DNA of 64,000 nt from Nepenthes gracilis (taxonomy: Eukaryota > Streptophyta > Magnoliopsida > Caryophyllales > Nepenthaceae): contig BSYO01000013.1 of NCBI GenBank assembly GCA_033239525.1, forward strand, positions 3,000,501 through 3,064,500. The letters run 5' to 3'. The position numbers were made by a program, and so were the translations under genes. Positions 40,061 to 53,174 of this stretch are shown here, one piece after another; position 1 is the first letter of the stretch, and each line of letters starts with the position of its first letter. The notes under the pieces are model-generated. The model saw only the letters and a list, made by a program, of their open reading frames with translations, ran no database searches and was not told the DNA's origin.

Positions 40061-41330
40061 CAGTTTTGGCTATTTTCACAGTCTTACGATGCGTTTAAGG
40101 AGACGAAGATCATGTAATCATGGAAAAAAATAAAAAGAAATATTTTGGTCTGAAGTTATTAATTTTTGCCTGGAAAAAGGGGCAATTTGAAATTTGTAAA
40201 ATTCAAATTTTTTTGTTAGTAGAAAAAATTGAAATACATTGAAAAATGTAGCTTGCCAATAGCTGTGTCACAATTCCGGTTCAAATATATAATTAAATAA
40301 ATAATTAAACAAATTCGAATATAATTTAATTAAACAAATATATATATATATATATATATATAGTATCTATTTAAATATGTTCAAATGACCCCTTTTCATA
40401 ATGAAAATATATGTAACTCCATTTTGATTTAGTCTGACATGTAATAAACTTATAATTTATAATATGATAATCAAATTGATTCCATAATTATAAGTTCATA
40501 ACATTAACCTATTCTTATTTTAGATAAAATAGATAGACTAATTTTTTGATTTCAATTAGTAAGAGAGATCTTTAACTAAAAAATAGACTCATAAGTAAAA
40601 AAGGATATTCTGAACAATTGTAAAAATCAGGTTCATTAATATTCTCGATATATTAATACTATTACAATACGATCATATTCAATTCAATAGAATTATTTGA
40701 TCTCAAATTAGATTGTCTATAATTTCACATGTAAGGGATTATGTCTTAGTTTTATCTAATTATTAATAACTTGGTTATTTTTAAATAATAATATATAAAA
40801 ATAAAACTTGTAAGGAGTCCTATTGAAACCAAACTATATCTATATGCTAACCATCCACGCCAAAACAAAATAAAACTTATTGAAAAAACCTACTAGTGGA
40901 GGAAAACCTTCGAGGAATAAAAGATGTAGGGCTAAAGAGAAAGCCAAAAGGGGATATTACGTATATAATTTTGTATAATATCGAATGTTATCAGGTTTGA
41001 TACGCATACCAAATAATATAATATAAGTAAAAGTTCATAGCTTCATGAAGATTTAGAACAGTATATAAGTTATCATACTTGCATATCTATTATTTGAGTC
41101 TTAAATAATTATTCTAATAATTAAATATCCAATTTGACTAATGAACGAATATGTAAGTATATGTTTCATGTTGAGATTTCTCATTATCTTGTTAAGAATA
41201 GTTTAGATTTTTAGAAGAATATGCAATTCATTTTATGGGAAATAAAAAGGAATATCAAAAATTTAAGTGATTGATGGTGAAGTAACTACTTTTAAAGTAA
41301 TAGAAATAAAAGTGTAAAGCTTTGCGCAAA
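40061..41330. other. AT-rich spacer with TA microsatellite
   Basis: Intergenic, strongly AT-rich. A TA dinucleotide run occupies about 40338-40362. I see no gene, transposon terminus or RNA. Confidence 0.6.
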
Positions 41331-42870
41331 GAGAAGGCCAAGATAGAGAAGAAGAAAGAGGTGAACGGCAAATGCGAAAAAGGAAGAGAGGACAGGGTAA
41401 TGATGGAGAAAGCGGACGTAGCCTCTTTTATTTATTCAAATTTGATGAATATACATGCCCCAACCACCACCAATATATAATACAAAAATTAACGAAAATA
41501 AGTAGGCTATACAAAGGAGACAAAATTACAGGAAAATCAACCGGCAAAAATAAAGAAAGGAATTATAGAAAATAAGGAAATAAGAAATACACAAATATAT
41601 GGCTAAATATATGTTATGCTTCATTTCCTAACACCCCGTACAAGGTGGAGCATATATATTAATTATGCTTAACTTGGACAAGTGAATTTTCAGACGATGT
41701 AATGGCAAGATTTTGATTTTTATGTCTACAAGTTGATTATAGATGGTCACATAGTGGGTGTAAATACTTCTGTTTTGAATCTTATCGCGGACCAAATGAG
41801 AATCCAGCTCAATGTGCTTGGTGCACTCATGAAAAACTAAATTCGCAGATATGTGAATGGCAGCTTGGTTATCGCAGTAGAGATTTGCGGCGTGAGAGTG
41901 TGAAACCTGCAAATTACGTAAAATATAATGTAACTAAGATAGTTCACAGTAAGTATTAGCCATGGATTGATATTCTGCTTCTGCTGAAGAGTGAGAAATG
42001 ACTGATTGTTTCTTGCACTTCCAGGAGATAAGAGAATCCCCAATAAAAATACAGTATCCGGTGATGGACCTTTGAGTATCTGGACATGAAGCCTAATTTG
42101 CATCACAAAAAGCTCGAAACTGAATATTAGGAGTGGAAGAAAATAATATTCCTTGTCTCAGATTTAGTTTTAAATATCGTAGAACTTGATAGGTAGCATT
42201 CATATGACTAAAAGTTGGTCAAGTCATGAATTGGCTCAAAATTTATACCACGTAGCATATATCGAGTCTTGTCACGGTTAGATAGAAAAGCCTTCCAATT
42301 AACCTGCTTTAAATACTTGGATCTTATAAAACCGTTCCGGTCTCCTTTCTCAATTTCAAATTTTAATCCATCGGGAGTTTAAGAGGCTTAGAGCCAAGGG
42401 AATCGGAATAAGCTAGGATATCAAGAGTATATTTTCTTTAACAAATATATATGCCTATTGAGGATCGCACTACTTCTATTTCAAGAAAGTATCGTAAAAT
42501 GTCAAGATCCTTAATCTTAAAAGCTCGATTAAGGAATAATTTGATAGAGGTAACGGAATCCAAACAACTAATTGCCACAATAATGTCATCAATATGTACA
42601 AACAATACTATAAGAGACTTATCATCTTCCTTGATAATAAGTTATAATCAGCTTTGGATTGTGTGAAACCAAAAGGCAATGAAGGATGTAGATAGCTTGG
42701 AATACCACTGCCTAGAAGCCTGTTTAAGGCTATATATGTTTTTAATAATTTGCCAGACTTGATTGGGTTCTTTAGTGCAACCGAAAGGTTTCTGCATGTA
42801 AATTTTTTCATCCAAAACAGCCAGAGTATTTAAAGATATTTCGGCGTGTCTCATATGATACAACCCATTT
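41331..42870 (-). mobile_element. Truncated Ty1/copia element, 3' portion
   Basis: Reading leftwards on the minus strand: a reverse transcriptase relic (SLKQASRQWYSKL near 42730), then an RNase H/C-terminal relic (LYCDNQAAIHISAN, HECTKHIELDSHLVRDKI near 41780-41880). A purine-rich GGGG tract follows, and then an LTR beginning TGTTAGGAAATGAAGC at 41636. The LTR extends to roughly 41331, although its far end is not fixed. The 5' part of the element, including gag, protease and integrase, is missing. Several stops and frame breaks are present. Confidence 0.75.
41628..41912 (-). pseudogene. Copia RNase H and C-terminal fragment
   Basis: A 94-codon fragment with the copia RNase H signature CDNQAAIHIS and the terminal block HECTKHIELDSHLVRDKI, ending at the element's polypurine tract and LTR. 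It is a relic of the element at 41331-42870 and has no intact enzyme domain. Confidence 0.8.
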
Positions 42871-42899
42871 CTTACTTTACCTATCCCAATCGTTATTCA

Positions 42900-43717
42900 A
42901 GAAAGGTCCTGGATCAAACAAAAGTTAGAAAAGAAAAACAGACAATAATTAAGGGTATCAATTAGCCACTTTACAAAAATTAGATTGAAAGAGAAAAAAG
43001 GAACGGAAGCAATGGAGGGTTTACTGTAGATTGATTGTGAGCTTCGATTCGAGCTAGGGAATGGAGGACTTCTGACAAAAGTTTTCTGTAATTATTCGTC
43101 AAGAGTAGCGTTAGAAGCAATACCTTTGGAGTGGTGCTGGAGAGTGGTGACGATACCCTTGAATTGGTGTTAGAGAGCAACGGTTGTCTCCTTCAATCCT
43201 ACGATCGATTCCTCCATCGATTTATACCACATCGTCATGCCCTCTGCCATTGTCTTGATGAAAGCACTAATGATGCAGATTCAGTTGAGCGCGCCATCGC
43301 TAGAACAGGAAGGGAGGTCTAGTAGAGAGCGGGAGAAGAAGAAAATAGGGAAAAGAAGAGAAGATTCAAGAGAGAGAAAGAGAGGGGAGGAGAAGAGGTT
43401 GAGAAGAATAATATTTTCCTTCCTTTTTTCCTTATCAAATAGGGATTAAGTACAGTCGTTCAAATGGAACTTACGCTGCCCACAAAGTAACAACACCAAT
43501 TAACAAACACTAAACAACCTAGTAAACCCGTACAGGCATATAATCAACTAACAATAGTAAACTAAGGATAGGGGTATGTGAGGTTATGTAACAACATTTA
43601 CAATTTACTTAATTATAATCTAAAAAATTTAGTAGACATTGGGTCGTCCGGTTACTACGCCTCGTAGCTATAGGCTGTCGTGGGACGTCCGAAAATCCGT
43701 TGCGAGGTCCCGTAACA
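42900..43717 (-). mobile_element. Ty3/gypsy 5' LTR plus start of gag, truncated
   Basis: On the minus strand a candidate LTR runs from TGTTACGGGACC at 43717 to about 43274, where it ends in TGCA. Leader sequence TTAGTGCTTTCATCAAG follows, then a gag-like start beginning MAEGMTMWYKSMEESI with early stops. The element stops near 42900, where copia sequence takes over. Family assignment rests on the layout and leader, not on a conserved enzyme domain. Confidence 0.45.
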
Positions 43718-44480
43718 GCATTCCCCCCCCCCCCAAAAAAAATTGGCAATCACACATACCAAAACAGAAAATACAAAAATATATATATGAAATAGAATAA
43801 ACAACAAAATATGAAAAACAACATGATCAACTAAATATGGGAGCTACGTTCTTTTCATTTAGGAGAGGCCTAATTCCCATCTCTTAATGATGGATGGTCT
43901 ACATTGGCCATTACGTCGTTTTTCTTGTATAAAATGAAATAAACCAACATTGACAATATAAATTTAAAGACAAATGGCGAGAAGTTGTTTCACTTTCATT
44001 TCAGGGGCCAAGAATATCCACTCCTACAATAAATAATATTTTTTAGATTTGTCTAAAAAAAATAACAATAGAAAGAAATATTTATAAGATTCTACTCTTA
44101 TTTAATATATGATAGATTACATAATAATTTAAAATTTTATAATGTCAATTTATTTATTTAATATTAGGAGTTTCAATTCGTGATAATTTATCCCACCGGA
44201 TCACCGCCATGGGCAATGCCAACAAATCCACTACTCTAATGCACCATGCTCACCATACAAAATTACTTCATATACTGTTGCTCTTCACCACTTTTCTCTT
44301 ATAAACTACTTCTCAGTACATGTTTCCCAGGCAACAATGATTGAGCACACAGCAACTGCACTTTAAGAAATTAAAAATTATAAAATATAATATGTCAATA
44401 TATTACTACTAAATTAATATATATGGTTTCCCTTAAAGACTAAGAGTTTCATTCCGTGACACTTAAGCCCCCCACCAACC
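43718..44480. other. AT-rich spacer upstream of the membrane-protein gene
   Basis: It starts with a run of about twelve C followed by A at 43722-43742. Two loosely similar blocks (around 44166 and 44446) share GAGTTTCAATTCGTGA-like sequence, which suggests an old local duplication. No gene is seen. Confidence 0.45.
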
Positions 44481-44482
44481 CC

Positions 44483-44486
44483 AATG

Positions 44487-44516
<30 letters not shown>
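44483..44516. repeat. Hexanucleotide microsatellite (ATAATG)n
   Basis: About six copies of a six-base ATAATG unit lie some 400 bp upstream of the likely first UTR exon boundary of the membrane-protein gene. This is a simple sequence repeat and probably length-polymorphic. Confidence 0.85.
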
Positions 44517-44517
<1 letters not shown>

Positions 44518-44839
44518 GGAGAATCATCATTTTTAGTGGTAGGAGTGTCAATCTGATAAATTCATTGGCAAGAGGAGGGTTAATTTGGGCAGAGAATGTG
44601 AAAAAAAACAAATGGATGAGCAATGAGGACGAAGGTGAAGAGTATGTTTTCAGCTTCCTCATTTTCGTTTTATGTAATTTTTTGTGTGCCTTCTGCTGTC
44701 CACTTCAAAATTATTCGTCAGTTTGTTCAGCTAACAACCACTCGATTCTCTCTCACTACACTCCTCTATCTTCCTGCTGCGGTTGTGGAGTGTATTTGTA
44801 TGAGTGGGCTTTCTGGATGCGTGTTTCCGTGAGAAAATG

Positions 44840-45956
44840 AATGCGCAAATCTTCCATACTCGCGGATCAGCTAGCCCTTTCCATCTTCAGATTTGAACCG
44901 CATTCCCTTTCCTTAGGTATGAGTAATTCCTGATTTTATCCCTTCCTAAAGGCGTACGTGTCTGGTATTTGTTCTGATCTCTTAATTTTTTTTCCCTTTA
45001 TAAAAATGTGGGCAGTTAAAAGGTTTCCTGATCTAGCATATGATTTTTTTAAAACTTTCTCGTGCCCTAGATTTGGCTTTCTATCTGATACTGGTGATCA
45101 TTTTTTTGCCTAAAAGTCGTTTATATTTTCCACTTTTTCCTTTTACTTTCTGTTTCTGATTTCCGAAATTGATGGGTACTTCGATTTTCGTACTGTTGGG
45201 TTTGAATATGCTGCTTCTTATACATGTGAACTGACGTAGTGTAGACAATTTACTTGATTTTTTTCCCTTTTTTGATTCGAATTAGTGCTTTTGTATCAAG
45301 TCACGGTGCTATTAGTTGGACTTGAAAATTGATTAACAGCTATTGGGACTCATGTTCCTGGTTGCGGTGTGAGAATACGAATAATTCTTTTGGTGAAATT
45401 TGCTCTCAGAGCTCTTCCCGGGGGAAGTTTGCTGATTTAAACTGTGTTTTCTGTTACTGTGTTTATGACCTAGGACACTATTCAGTGCTTTTGATAGCTG
45501 GATTTGGTCCTGTTTTGTGGGACTTAAGCTTTATTATTGTTGATGATGTATATCTGATTTTAGGCTCATAATCGTTCTTTATGGCTAATCTTTCCATTTT
45601 CCAGGAGGGAAAATAGCTGTATTATTTGTCCAGGCACACTTTGCTTTATTTGTTTGTACTTCATTCCTATGCTATTGTATATGGACCGCTAGGCCATGAA
45701 GGTGGTGCAGTTACCTTTCTGGAATATCTTACTTTTCTAATGTCTTTACACTTGGGATCTTTCTTAGTATCTCTATATGAGAAGAGTGTTGCAAAAGTAT
45801 AAGTTACTATTTTTCTATACTAATCATCACGGTGATATTCTTTATGTTGGTGTTGCCCAAAATTTGTCTGTTGAACCCTATTTGTGGTTTGTGCATATAA
45901 AACTTTGGCCATCTGACCTTCCTGCATAGTTCCCCATCAGTATTCATCCAGTCAGC
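44840..45956 (+). promoter_or_regulatory. 5' UTR with leader intron of the membrane-protein gene
   Basis: A good donor, CCTTAG followed by GTATGAG, ends a leader exon at 44916. An acceptor, CCTGCATAG, precedes the last 27 leader bases at 45930-45956. Another acceptor-like TTTTCCAG near 45604 could add an internal UTR exon. A long T-rich leader intron fits many constitutive plant genes and may enhance expression, which is inference. Confidence 0.5.
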
Positions 45957-48900
45957 ATGATGGGTTCTCGATTCGCATCCCATCAACTAAGCAGTGGCCT
46001 TTATGTCTCGGGACGGCCCGAACAACCAAAGGAAAGACAACCTGCCATGAGCTTGACAGCCATGCCTTATACAGGTGGTGATATTAAAAAATCTGGAGAG
46101 CTTGGGAAAATGTTTGATGTCCCCATGGATGGATCAAGGTCAAGGAAATCTGGACCTATGAATAGTGTACCTTCTAGGACTGGATCCTTTGGTGGAGCTA
46201 CATCTCACTCAGGTCAAATCATGCCGAATTCTGCAAACCGTGCTACTTCTGCTTCTGCTGGCATCCCTAGTTCAGCATCTATAAATAAGTCATACTCTGG
46301 GCCCCCTCAAAAACATGGTGAACCATTAAAAAAGTCATCTGGCCCACAGCCTGGGGGAACTGTTTCTCGGAAACATTCTGGTCCACTGCCTCCAGTTCTC
46401 CCAACTACCGGCTTGATCACATCTGGGCCTATTTCTTCTGGCCTTCTGAATTCTTTAGGGGCTTCTCAAAAAGCATCTGGTCCACTAGATGCGACTGGTT
46501 CGGGCAAACTTCATACTCCTATGTTGGCTGTAACTAAACTTAGTAAGGAAGATGAGTATTCTTTCCGCAGGAGCTTTCCAAAGCTAATTCTATGGGCTAT
46601 GGTCCTGCTGTTTGTGATGGGGTTTATTGCTGGTGGTTTCATTCTTGGATCTGTCCACAATCCCATTCTTCTCATTGTTGTGGTGGTTCTTTTCAGCACC
46701 ATTGCAGCAGTCTTTACTTGGAATCATTATTGGGGATGGAGAGGTATCACAAGTTTTATTGCCCAATATCCAGATGCCAAGCTTCGAACTGCAAGAGATG
46801 GCGAATTTGTTAAGGTTTCTGGGGTATGTTGATTCTTGATGCTTGTTGTAATAACGGCACTGTTTCTTTGGCCTCACAATAGTTTCCTGACCTACACGAT
46901 CTAGATGGTACTGATTTTTCTTTTAAAAAACCCTGCATGGTCTCGATTGTCTCACATCAGTATCCCACTTTCTTTAAATTGATATTTTCTAATGCCATTT
47001 TTCACCCGCTTCCTCATTTTCATTATGGTTCTTAATTAGAGTCTTCATCATGCTAAAAGTGCTATTATCTGAAAATCAAAGAGAGTTTGTTTTCTGTGTA
47101 TGTCTTTATAGATTCCAATTGACAAACTATTAAGCTTTAGCAGAGTTTTGGTTTTCGTGTAGCAACTCACTTTGTGTTTATTGTCCATGAAATTGATACC
47201 TTTAAAGTTAAAACCATGAAAGATAACCTGTAATTTGTTTTTTCTTTTCTCCTTATGTCCTGAAACTAGGGCATGCTTAATTCATATCATCATTTTTCCC
47301 TTCTCGTGCTCTTTAAGGCCTGTTAGAGCTTGCAGAGTTTATGATTGGCATGATAGTAGTAAGAAAAACTTTGAGGATTGATTGTAGGTACTAGATCAGG
47401 ATGATTATATATGAAGTGAACTATGTTCATTGCCATTCTTGGAATACTTAGGAATTGTAACGAGGCAGAAAATTGAGTTGACACACCTTGGGGTCCCTTT
47501 TGGCAATTTACATGAGTTTCTACCAGTTTACTGGTGTGTCCATGACAAATTCATTGATGTAATGTAGGAATAGCTCTTTCATTTGTTCTTTCCCTCGGTT
47601 TTTGCCCTATCAATAGTGCTTATCCTAGATCTAGAGCACTCATAGATGAAAATATCAATATCAGTATTGATATTTGTTACAATCATATTGGTATCAAACA
47701 TGTTAGACAGTACATATAGGTATTTGATATATTAGATGGAAAAAAAATTTCTGAAAATCATATATTGCACGGCCGTATTGATCGATATATCAGTTATATT
47801 GTTTGATATAAAAATATATCACGATACTATCGCGATATCAAGAAATATTAATATCGGGGGGTAATAACAAAAATATATGTCGGCCGATATGATTTATCGG
47901 CCAATTTTGCATCCATGGAAGCACTCCTTTTCCATTCATAGAGAAATCTAATCATTAAAATAAAAATAAAAAATGGTGGAAGGTTATGATGCTTTCCATT
48001 GCCAAAGAGTAGATATTTACTAATCTGAAGTCTTGAAGTATTGCATGAATATCCTACACCATCACGTACCCGTCCCCTTCAAAAAACTGTGTCAAGTAGG
48101 CATAAAGTCAATATTATGGACAGATCACAATGCTGCCCCAAACCAGGTGCATGAAGAGTTAGAGAGGATGAGAAAGAAGTTATTTTATTATTTTTTTTCA
48201 AGTACTCCACGGGATGTTTTTTCTGGTCCTGCTGCTCCTCATATGATCTAGATTTTTATGAGACTCATTATATTGTGGTGTCGTGCTAATGGCCTTTGGA
48301 TTCCTCTGAAGTCCATAGAATGCTTGCTTGTGTATGCGTATCCTTGCATCTATTCAAGCTGTATGAAACTCAAATGTGATGTCTTCCTTCTTGTAGGTGG
48401 TTACCTGTGGAAATGTACCTCTGGAATCATCCTTCCAGAAGGTTCCTAGATGTGTGTACACATCCACAAGCTTATACAAGTACCGAGGATGGGATTCAAA
48501 AGCTGCTAACCCTAAACACTGCCCTTTCACTTGGGGACTTCAATCCCTGGAGGTAAGATAATGTGGCATGCTACTTTCGAATAATTTCACAAAGTATTTG
48601 TTGCAATGCTAGTGCGATTTTTGTGTGCCCAGTGAATATGCTGCTTTATTCATTTATATGAGGTTGTAAAGCAGGTATGAATAGATGAATTGACAAATCT
48701 TTTGATGTCTTGATTCTATCAAAGAGCAGATACTGTAGATCTTGATGAGACTTCACCTATTAGCAATCTTTCTATTCATGGGCGTGGTGCTGACCAACTG
48801 TTCTTACCCAGCTATTTCTTTTGCCTCCACTTATCCAAATGCCAACCAGGGTCCTGACCATCGATGAACATGCATCCATGGTATGGATAAAAATATCAAA

Positions 48901-50900
48901 ATCAATACAAGTCATATACATATAGGTATTCACTATACCGAGAGATAAGGTTGGGATCAGACATCATGGACTAATTTTTGTTCTCATGATCACATCAAAA
49001 TTGTGAAATACTAAAATTTGATTATTTATAATTTCTTTACATATTTGAGAGGTTTTAGTCAATTTTATCTATTGATATTCTTGTAGGTTATTAGAAGTAT
49101 CCCAAAACTTAGGCTATGCATTTGTGTGTTTTATACCTCTATAAAACAAACTAGGTTTAGGAATATTTAAGACATGTGATTTAAGTTTCCAAAAACAAAG
49201 AGAGGCAAAAATTATAAAAATTAGATGATACATGCCAAAATTAGAAAATATTGGGCTTCGGGGGATTTTGATATCGCGGTATATCATTCGATATTTTTAC
49301 ATTGAACACCAGAGGTCCTAGCTGCCAAGATACCCTTTATGAATGTGCTTGAAAATTTTATATTTATATCTGATTTGCTAGACGTTCAATTGAATTTTAT
49401 GTGAAACTTTATGAGTTTGCTCGCACTTTCTCTCCTGTCTTAGCTGGTGATTATTTACAAACCCTTAGAATACAAGGGGAAAATTGTCATAGTTATAATC
49501 AAATTTCGTATCGTTTGGTTGTTGATCTGGGAGTAAATGTTAGCTTCCTCGTGATTGTGTATTGCCATTGAGGCCCCTCATGTGCTTCACTTTAATATCG
49601 TGTTATGTGCATAATTTGCAGAGACATGTGGTTGATTTTTACATCTCTGACTTCCATTCTGGGTTGAGGGCATTGGTCAAGGCTGGGTTTGGTGCTCGGG
49701 TGACTCCATATGTTGATGAATCTGTTGTCGTTGACATCAATGCATCAAACAAAGATATTTCACCAGAATTTACCCAGTGGTTGGGCGAGAGAAACCTCTC
49801 CAGTAATGACTGTGTGATGCGCTTGAAAGAAGGGTAAGTCGTCCTTCTTGTCCATTTATTTGGGCGTACTTCTTTTCCTGATCTTCATGTCCCTTACAAA
49901 ACAAAGATGGAAGTTAAATGTGTTTCCTCTTTAGTTGCCATGGAACACGTTGAGCATAGGCTGTGAATAAGGTTCTTAATCGAATCATCATAGCTAATGT
50001 CGTCTGGAAATAGGATGTTGAGGAGTTATGCTGTGGCTGCTGATAAATTTTATTTTTCCCCGAATATTCTTCTTTTTTTGTCATCGTGCCGACAAATTCA
50101 AAAGTTAAAACTATTAGGTATGCATCGTCCACTCTCCATGCACCCGTTCTAGCAACACGCTTTGGCTCTCTAATTCCATATTTCCCCCAATTCAAATTTA
50201 GGAGTTGAAAGTATTTTTCCAATTGCAGTTTCTCCCTAACATAATGGTGGAAATTTAAAAGGCTAGTAACCATTCTTTGTCATAAGCAAAGACAATCATA
50301 TTTATGTTGTTTTCTTATCGACACCATCTATAATCTTAACTCCGCTAAAAACCTGGCAACGACAAAGCTTTATGTCCTACCAAGTGAGATCGGGCATATG
50401 AATCTACTTTCATCATTTAACTTAATTTAGTACAATATAATCCGATAAAGTAAGTAATTTTCAATCATTATTTATCACATTATACTATATTTTCATAGGC
50501 TTGCATCTTTTCTTTTTCTTTGTTCTTTCCTGTAATCACAAACAACTCACATTTTTTTCACATTTAGCGAATGCTCTGAGTGTTCAAACTACCTAAATAT
50601 CCATCTTGCATCTTATCTTATTTAGGCGGAATCTTTTAACATTTACAGAAATAATCATTGCTACAAGCCCAACTAGTCAAACTAATCTCGGTGGGTAATG
50701 ATGATAGGTACATTAAAGAAGGTAGCTCCGTGAGTGTCATGGGACTTGTGCAGAGAAACGAGAACGTGTTAATGATCGTTCCTCCTCCCGAGCCATTCAC
50801 AACGGGGTGCCAGTGGACTAGTTGTATGCTCCCTGCTAGCCTCGAGGGTATCATTATGAGCTGTGGAGACTCCTCAAAAGTTGATGTGATTTCGGTATGA
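45957..50900 (+). CDS. At1g16860-type two-pass membrane protein
   Basis: Four coding exons join in frame: 45957-46823, 48397-48552, 49622-49833 and 50708-50900, giving 475 residues, a normal length for the family. The start is MMGSR. The second Met (45960) matches the family's usual MGSR start, and either may be used. Residues 1-200 form a low-complexity Ser/Gly/Pro cytosolic-type region with repeated SGP motifs. The opening LYVSGRPEQPKERQPA and TGGDIKKSGELGKMFD are family hallmarks. Two membrane segments lie at about 209-231 and 235-254. The C-terminal half carries VVTCGNVPLESSFQKVPRC, DFYISDFHSGLRALVKAG and NVLMIVPPPEP, all conserved in Arabidopsis relatives. Function is unknown, and the old label relating it to a ubiquitin protease family is not supported by any visible catalytic residue. 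Confidence 0.93.
47641..47918. repeat. CGATAT-family repeat in intron 1 of the membrane-protein gene
   Basis: It starts CATAGATGAAAATATCAATA and ends in CGGCCAATTTTGCATCCATGG, whose reverse complement opens CCATGGATGCAAAATTGGCC, so the ends form an imperfect inverted repeat. The interior is full of palindromic GATATC/CGATAT/CGGCCGATAT words. It is a non-coding, MITE-like member of the dispersed family. Confidence 0.6.
48873..49303. repeat. CGATAT-family repeat in intron 2 of the membrane-protein gene
   Basis: The left end CATGGATAAAAATATC (with TATGGATAAAAATATC in the sequence) and the right end, read on the minus strand as CAATGTAAAAATATCG, make an imperfect terminal inverted repeat. The right-hand third contains GATATCGCGGTATATC. 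It has no coding capacity. Confidence 0.6.
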
Positions 50901-53174
50901 GAACGGTGTCAGATTTTGCTGGTTTTTAGCACTTTGTTTTATTGAAGTGATAGCAGTCGTGGTACGGGTATTCGCTCCGGGTGTATAGTCTATATGGTTC
51001 TTTCCATGCTGAAAGGAGAGAAAAGTTGGGGTTTGAAGTTGATGAAGAGATTTGAGGATTGGGTTGTCTGTGAAGAAATGCTTCAAATGATTATTTGAGT
51101 AATATGGCTTCCCAGTTCAATGTATCATAGGAGTCGGTAATTAAAATATACAATGTTTTCTTCTGGTTTTTGAATTTTGATTCCTTCTGTGGCTTGATGT
51201 TTGCTTTGGAAGACTTGGTTTTTTTTATATTTTATGAATGTAATCTTAGATTCAATGGCATATGTGGTTATGTTTGTTGTACAAAGCTTGATTTATATAA
51301 ATTTAGAGAATACTTTATGAATTGTCATTTTAATCCATTTACTCCACCATTAATTAGCAATGTTCTAAAAAATACGTATAAATGATTCAATTATAAGGCT
51401 TGTGTCTCAGCTCTGAATCAAGCATAAGCATCACTTTCATTTGACGCTTGGATTATGCATCAATTTTAGTTGCATTTATAGGAGAAATTATCGAAAGAAT
51501 CTTATCATTTTGATTAAATTTTATTCCATACAAGAATAAATTAATGTACTTATCAAAATTTACTGACTAAATTAATATGCCTCTGATTCCACCGGTTGGA
51601 AGTATGCATCAATTAATAAAACTTTACCATGCTCAGAAAGCCTACATTAACATTTTTCTCATATTTTCCGCTCATCTCCTATCCTTTTACATCTAGAACT
51701 CTTTTCATTTATAAATACGTGATAAAATTACCTCAACACCTAAATAGAAATTACATCAATTAAATAAATAAAAGGGTTCGCTGGATAATTGGATCGATCA
51801 TAGCAGGCATTGTAGTTCTCGTTTTCATCAGGGATCCAGAATGGCACCCACACTAAACGTCGCCATCTTCTTTTTCATTTTTTTCTGTGGCTTTGCTGCG
51901 TTGTTGGTCAATTTGTAAAGAGGGAGGGGGGCAGACATGGAGGAGGAAGAGGAATCCCTTTAAAAATGAACCCAAAATTAAACTCTAGAGTGAACTCTAC
52001 AACTTAGAATAAACCATAAAAATTCAAATGTCGAAATTATGAATGGAGTCATAATATGAGACCTTTAATTTTTACAATCTAATCTAAACCGTAGGATTCA
52101 TATTAGAATCTAATTTTAAATTTACCCTAAGAGCTCTCAAGGAAAGGAGAGCAAGAGTGCTTAAATGGAAGAGAGAGAGAGAGGGGTGATAGCAATATGG
52201 CTGATGCAGACTAAAGGGGAGGAAAAGGTAGAGAGATTGAGGCGTGGTGGTAGAGGGAAGAGCGGGGAGCACATTGTTTGGTGGTGGTGGTGTGGAGGAT
52301 GATAGAGGGGCAGGACGGTGGATCACAGGGAAAGGGCAAAGAGTTGGAGGAATCAGATGACTCGGGGGGACTTGGGAGAGAAAATGCTCCCAAGCATTAT
52401 AATCTTTATCATTGACCCTATTTAGTGGCAATTAAAGTTTTTATTATTAATATAATATCTAATTATTCATTTTTCTATCTCAAGAACAAAATCGACAAAA
52501 AATGGTCATTATACACACATGAACTATATTTTTTTTTTTCATACCACAGGCAGATCAGATCTTCCTACTTAATTTTCTGCTTGCTGCAAAATTATGCTAA
52601 ATACCACAATTACTATATTGACTAACCATGAACACCACCACCGTGGAGTGCCGCTCGCCTTGGTTGGAAGAGGGTGATCATCGTTTAAATAAAAGAAGTC
52701 AGAAATATTGTTTCAGCTCAAACCATTGGTCTCTACTTCTGCATCGACGTCCCGAAAACAACCACGGCTCCTCCACTTGGTGGTTTCAAGCTTCAAAAAC
52801 GAAGAGCGAGCCTGCAAGTTGGAACCACTCAACAATCTTAAGGAAAGCTACGGCAAACATCCATAAAGTGATATGAAGGTATTTATTTAGGAAGCTGGTA
52901 GATCCTTCCATCATAAAGTCCTCCCATATTATTTACAGCAGGGGTTTTATCCCGAAACTTGGTTGACTAAGATTATAAAATGGTCCTTCAAATTTTAATA
53001 TGCAGTCATAAACATAGCCGCCCAAATTGTCGCAATGAAATCCTCATATGAGGGGGTAAAAAATGGGGAGAAGTCCAATAGGAAAAAAGGAGCTATAAAA
53101 CCATCGAGCACATTCAAAACCGAAAGGGCAATACTCTTACAGGCACAATGAGATCAAGTCAGAAGTCCAGCTAA
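50901..53174. other. 3' UTR and intergenic spacer
   Basis: The first few hundred bases should hold the 3' UTR of the membrane-protein gene. The rest is AT-rich with a GA-rich block at 52130-52390, whose long minus-strand Pro/Ser reading frame is low-complexity and unlikely to be a protein. Bases from about 52880 to 53174 may be the 3' UTR of the minus-strand exon at 53175. Confidence 0.45.

Noticed and set aside
52084..52431. 115-codon minus-strand Pro/Ser-rich open frame
   Set aside because: Composition is driven by a GA/CT-rich low-complexity tract. There is no domain, no splice context and no similarity I recognise.
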